This document shows positions 63,784 through 64,000 of a DNA stretch of 64,000 bases, one piece after another. The position numbers were made by a program, and so were the translations under genes. Within the stretch, counting starts at the first letter, position 1. The number at the start of each line of letters is the position of its first letter. The stretch covers positions 1 through 64,000 of the forward strand of contig JAAFIY010000004.1 of assembly GCA_013297985.1 (NCBI GenBank), read 5' to 3'. The stretch comes from Comamonadaceae bacterium. Lineage in GTDB: Bacteria; Pseudomonadota; Gammaproteobacteria; Burkholderiales; Burkholderiaceae_C. Under the pieces are notes generated by a model. That model was not told where the DNA came from, ran no database searches, and saw nothing but the letters and a program-made list of their open reading frames with translations.

Positions 63784-64000
63784 TCAGGCGCGGCTGGGCG
63801 GCGCGACCCGGGCGCCGCCCGACATGGCCGAAGGTGCCGCATCGGACGCCGCATCGGACGCCGCATCGGACGCCGAAGTGGATTGCACGCCCTTGATGGC
63901 CACGCCCTCGTGGCGGCGGCCTTCCAGCACCTGGCGCAGTTTGTCGGGGCCAAACTGAAAGCGGTCTTCGCGGGTTTTGAGCAGGCAGGCCAGGGTGTGG
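63784..64000 (-). CDS. MoxR-family AAA ATPase, CoxD-like (C-terminal fragment; continues past the window)
   Basis: Only the last 71 residues are in the window. 'HTLACLLKTREDRFQFGPDKLRQVLEGRRHEGVAIKG' is a typical C-terminal lid end of CoxD/MoxR ATPases, followed by a low-complexity tail with three copies of Ser-Asp-Ala-Ala and a basic end ('VAPPSRA'). The ATPase core lies to the right of base 64000. MoxR proteins act as chaperones paired with VWA proteins such as the adjacent CoxE-like gene. The molybdenum hydroxylase subunits should lie further upstream, outside the window. Confidence 0.75.
   Translation of the reverse strand, partial: HTLACLLKTREDRFQFGPDKLRQVLEGRRHEGVAIKGVQSTSASDAASDAASDAAPSAMSGGARVAPPSRA
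63839..63874. repeat. three perfect 12-bp tandem repeats in the MoxR tail
   Basis: GCATCGGACGCC repeated three times without change. On the minus strand it encodes Ser-Asp-Ala-Ala units near the C-terminus of the MoxR-like protein. Copy number is likely to vary between strains. Confidence 0.85.

Overview
The window is GC-rich, densely coding bacterial DNA. It reads as a chromosomal segment of a beta-proteobacterium, most likely of the Comamonadaceae (Rhodoferax/Acidovorax/Polaromonas type). The basis is a Bug/TctC-type solute receptor, GTP-dependent PEP carboxykinase, an AmgK/LptD/SurA/RsmA block, a CO-dehydrogenase-type maturation cassette, and many short A/T-rich stem-loop elements built on GCTAY-N7-RTAGC. 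This is inference from gene content; no rRNA or tRNA gene was found to confirm it. About 55 genes are called. Starts were often moved inward from the longest reading frame, using Shine-Dalgarno sequences, signal peptides and stop/start overlaps.

Layout. 1-9.9 kb: a truncated branched-chain-type ABC receptor, two EamA exporters, a flavin reductase, a TetR regulator, and a compact unit of hybrid histidine kinase, outer-membrane porin and small PstS-like periplasmic protein. 9.9-16.9 kb: pckG, a YidB-like protein, an MFS transporter, a methyltransferase, rsmE and amgK, all on the minus strand. 16.9-21.8 kb: lptD-surA-rsmA (outer-membrane biogenesis and rRNA methylation), with an in-frame tandem duplication at the start of rsmA. 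21.8-29.8 kb: a barnase/barstar-type RNase and inhibitor pair, maeB, a Bug receptor with a threonate-type dehydrogenase, and a rubrerythrin / rubredoxin / rubredoxin-reductase peroxide-defence set; the 54-residue rubredoxin is read directly from the sequence. 29.9-33.5 kb: a DUF1800/DUF1501 exported pair. 33.6-40.0 kb: an SPFH-SHOCT protein, a double zinc-ribbon DUF4178 protein, DUF350, a membrane-embedded aminopropyltransferase and a Tat-lipoprotein FAD amine oxidase. I read this last group as one envelope/polyamine system. A large GGDEF-EAL protein with PAS and GAF sensors overlaps its last gene. 44.7-48.7 kb: Spy-like, Crp/Fnr-like and LuxR-like genes, a divergent old-yellow-enzyme reductase and a small membrane protein. 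48.9-54.6 kb: mnmG, an extra cysteine-rich envelope gene, rsmG, parA and parB, with two parS-like palindromes inside the mnmG and rsmG coding sequences; this points to proximity to the replication origin. 54.7-60.8 kb: a membrane methyltransferase, a cobalamin-riboswitch-controlled btuFCD set, an unknown membrane protein and a 2OG-Fe(II) oxygenase-like protein. 60.8-64 kb: MobA-like, XdhC, VWA (CoxE) and MoxR (CoxD, truncated) genes, the maturation arm of a molybdenum hydroxylase whose structural genes should lie beyond the right edge.

The most interesting items are: (i) a family of exactly 40-bp stem-loop repeats, eight good copies and one weak copy in 64 kb, two of them embedded in frame inside genes; (ii) the SPFH/DUF4178/DUF350/aminopropyltransferase/amine-oxidase cluster, which has no visible AdoMet decarboxylase; (iii) the kinase-porin-PstS-like unit; and (iv) the parS-like sites hidden in codons of mnmG and rsmG.
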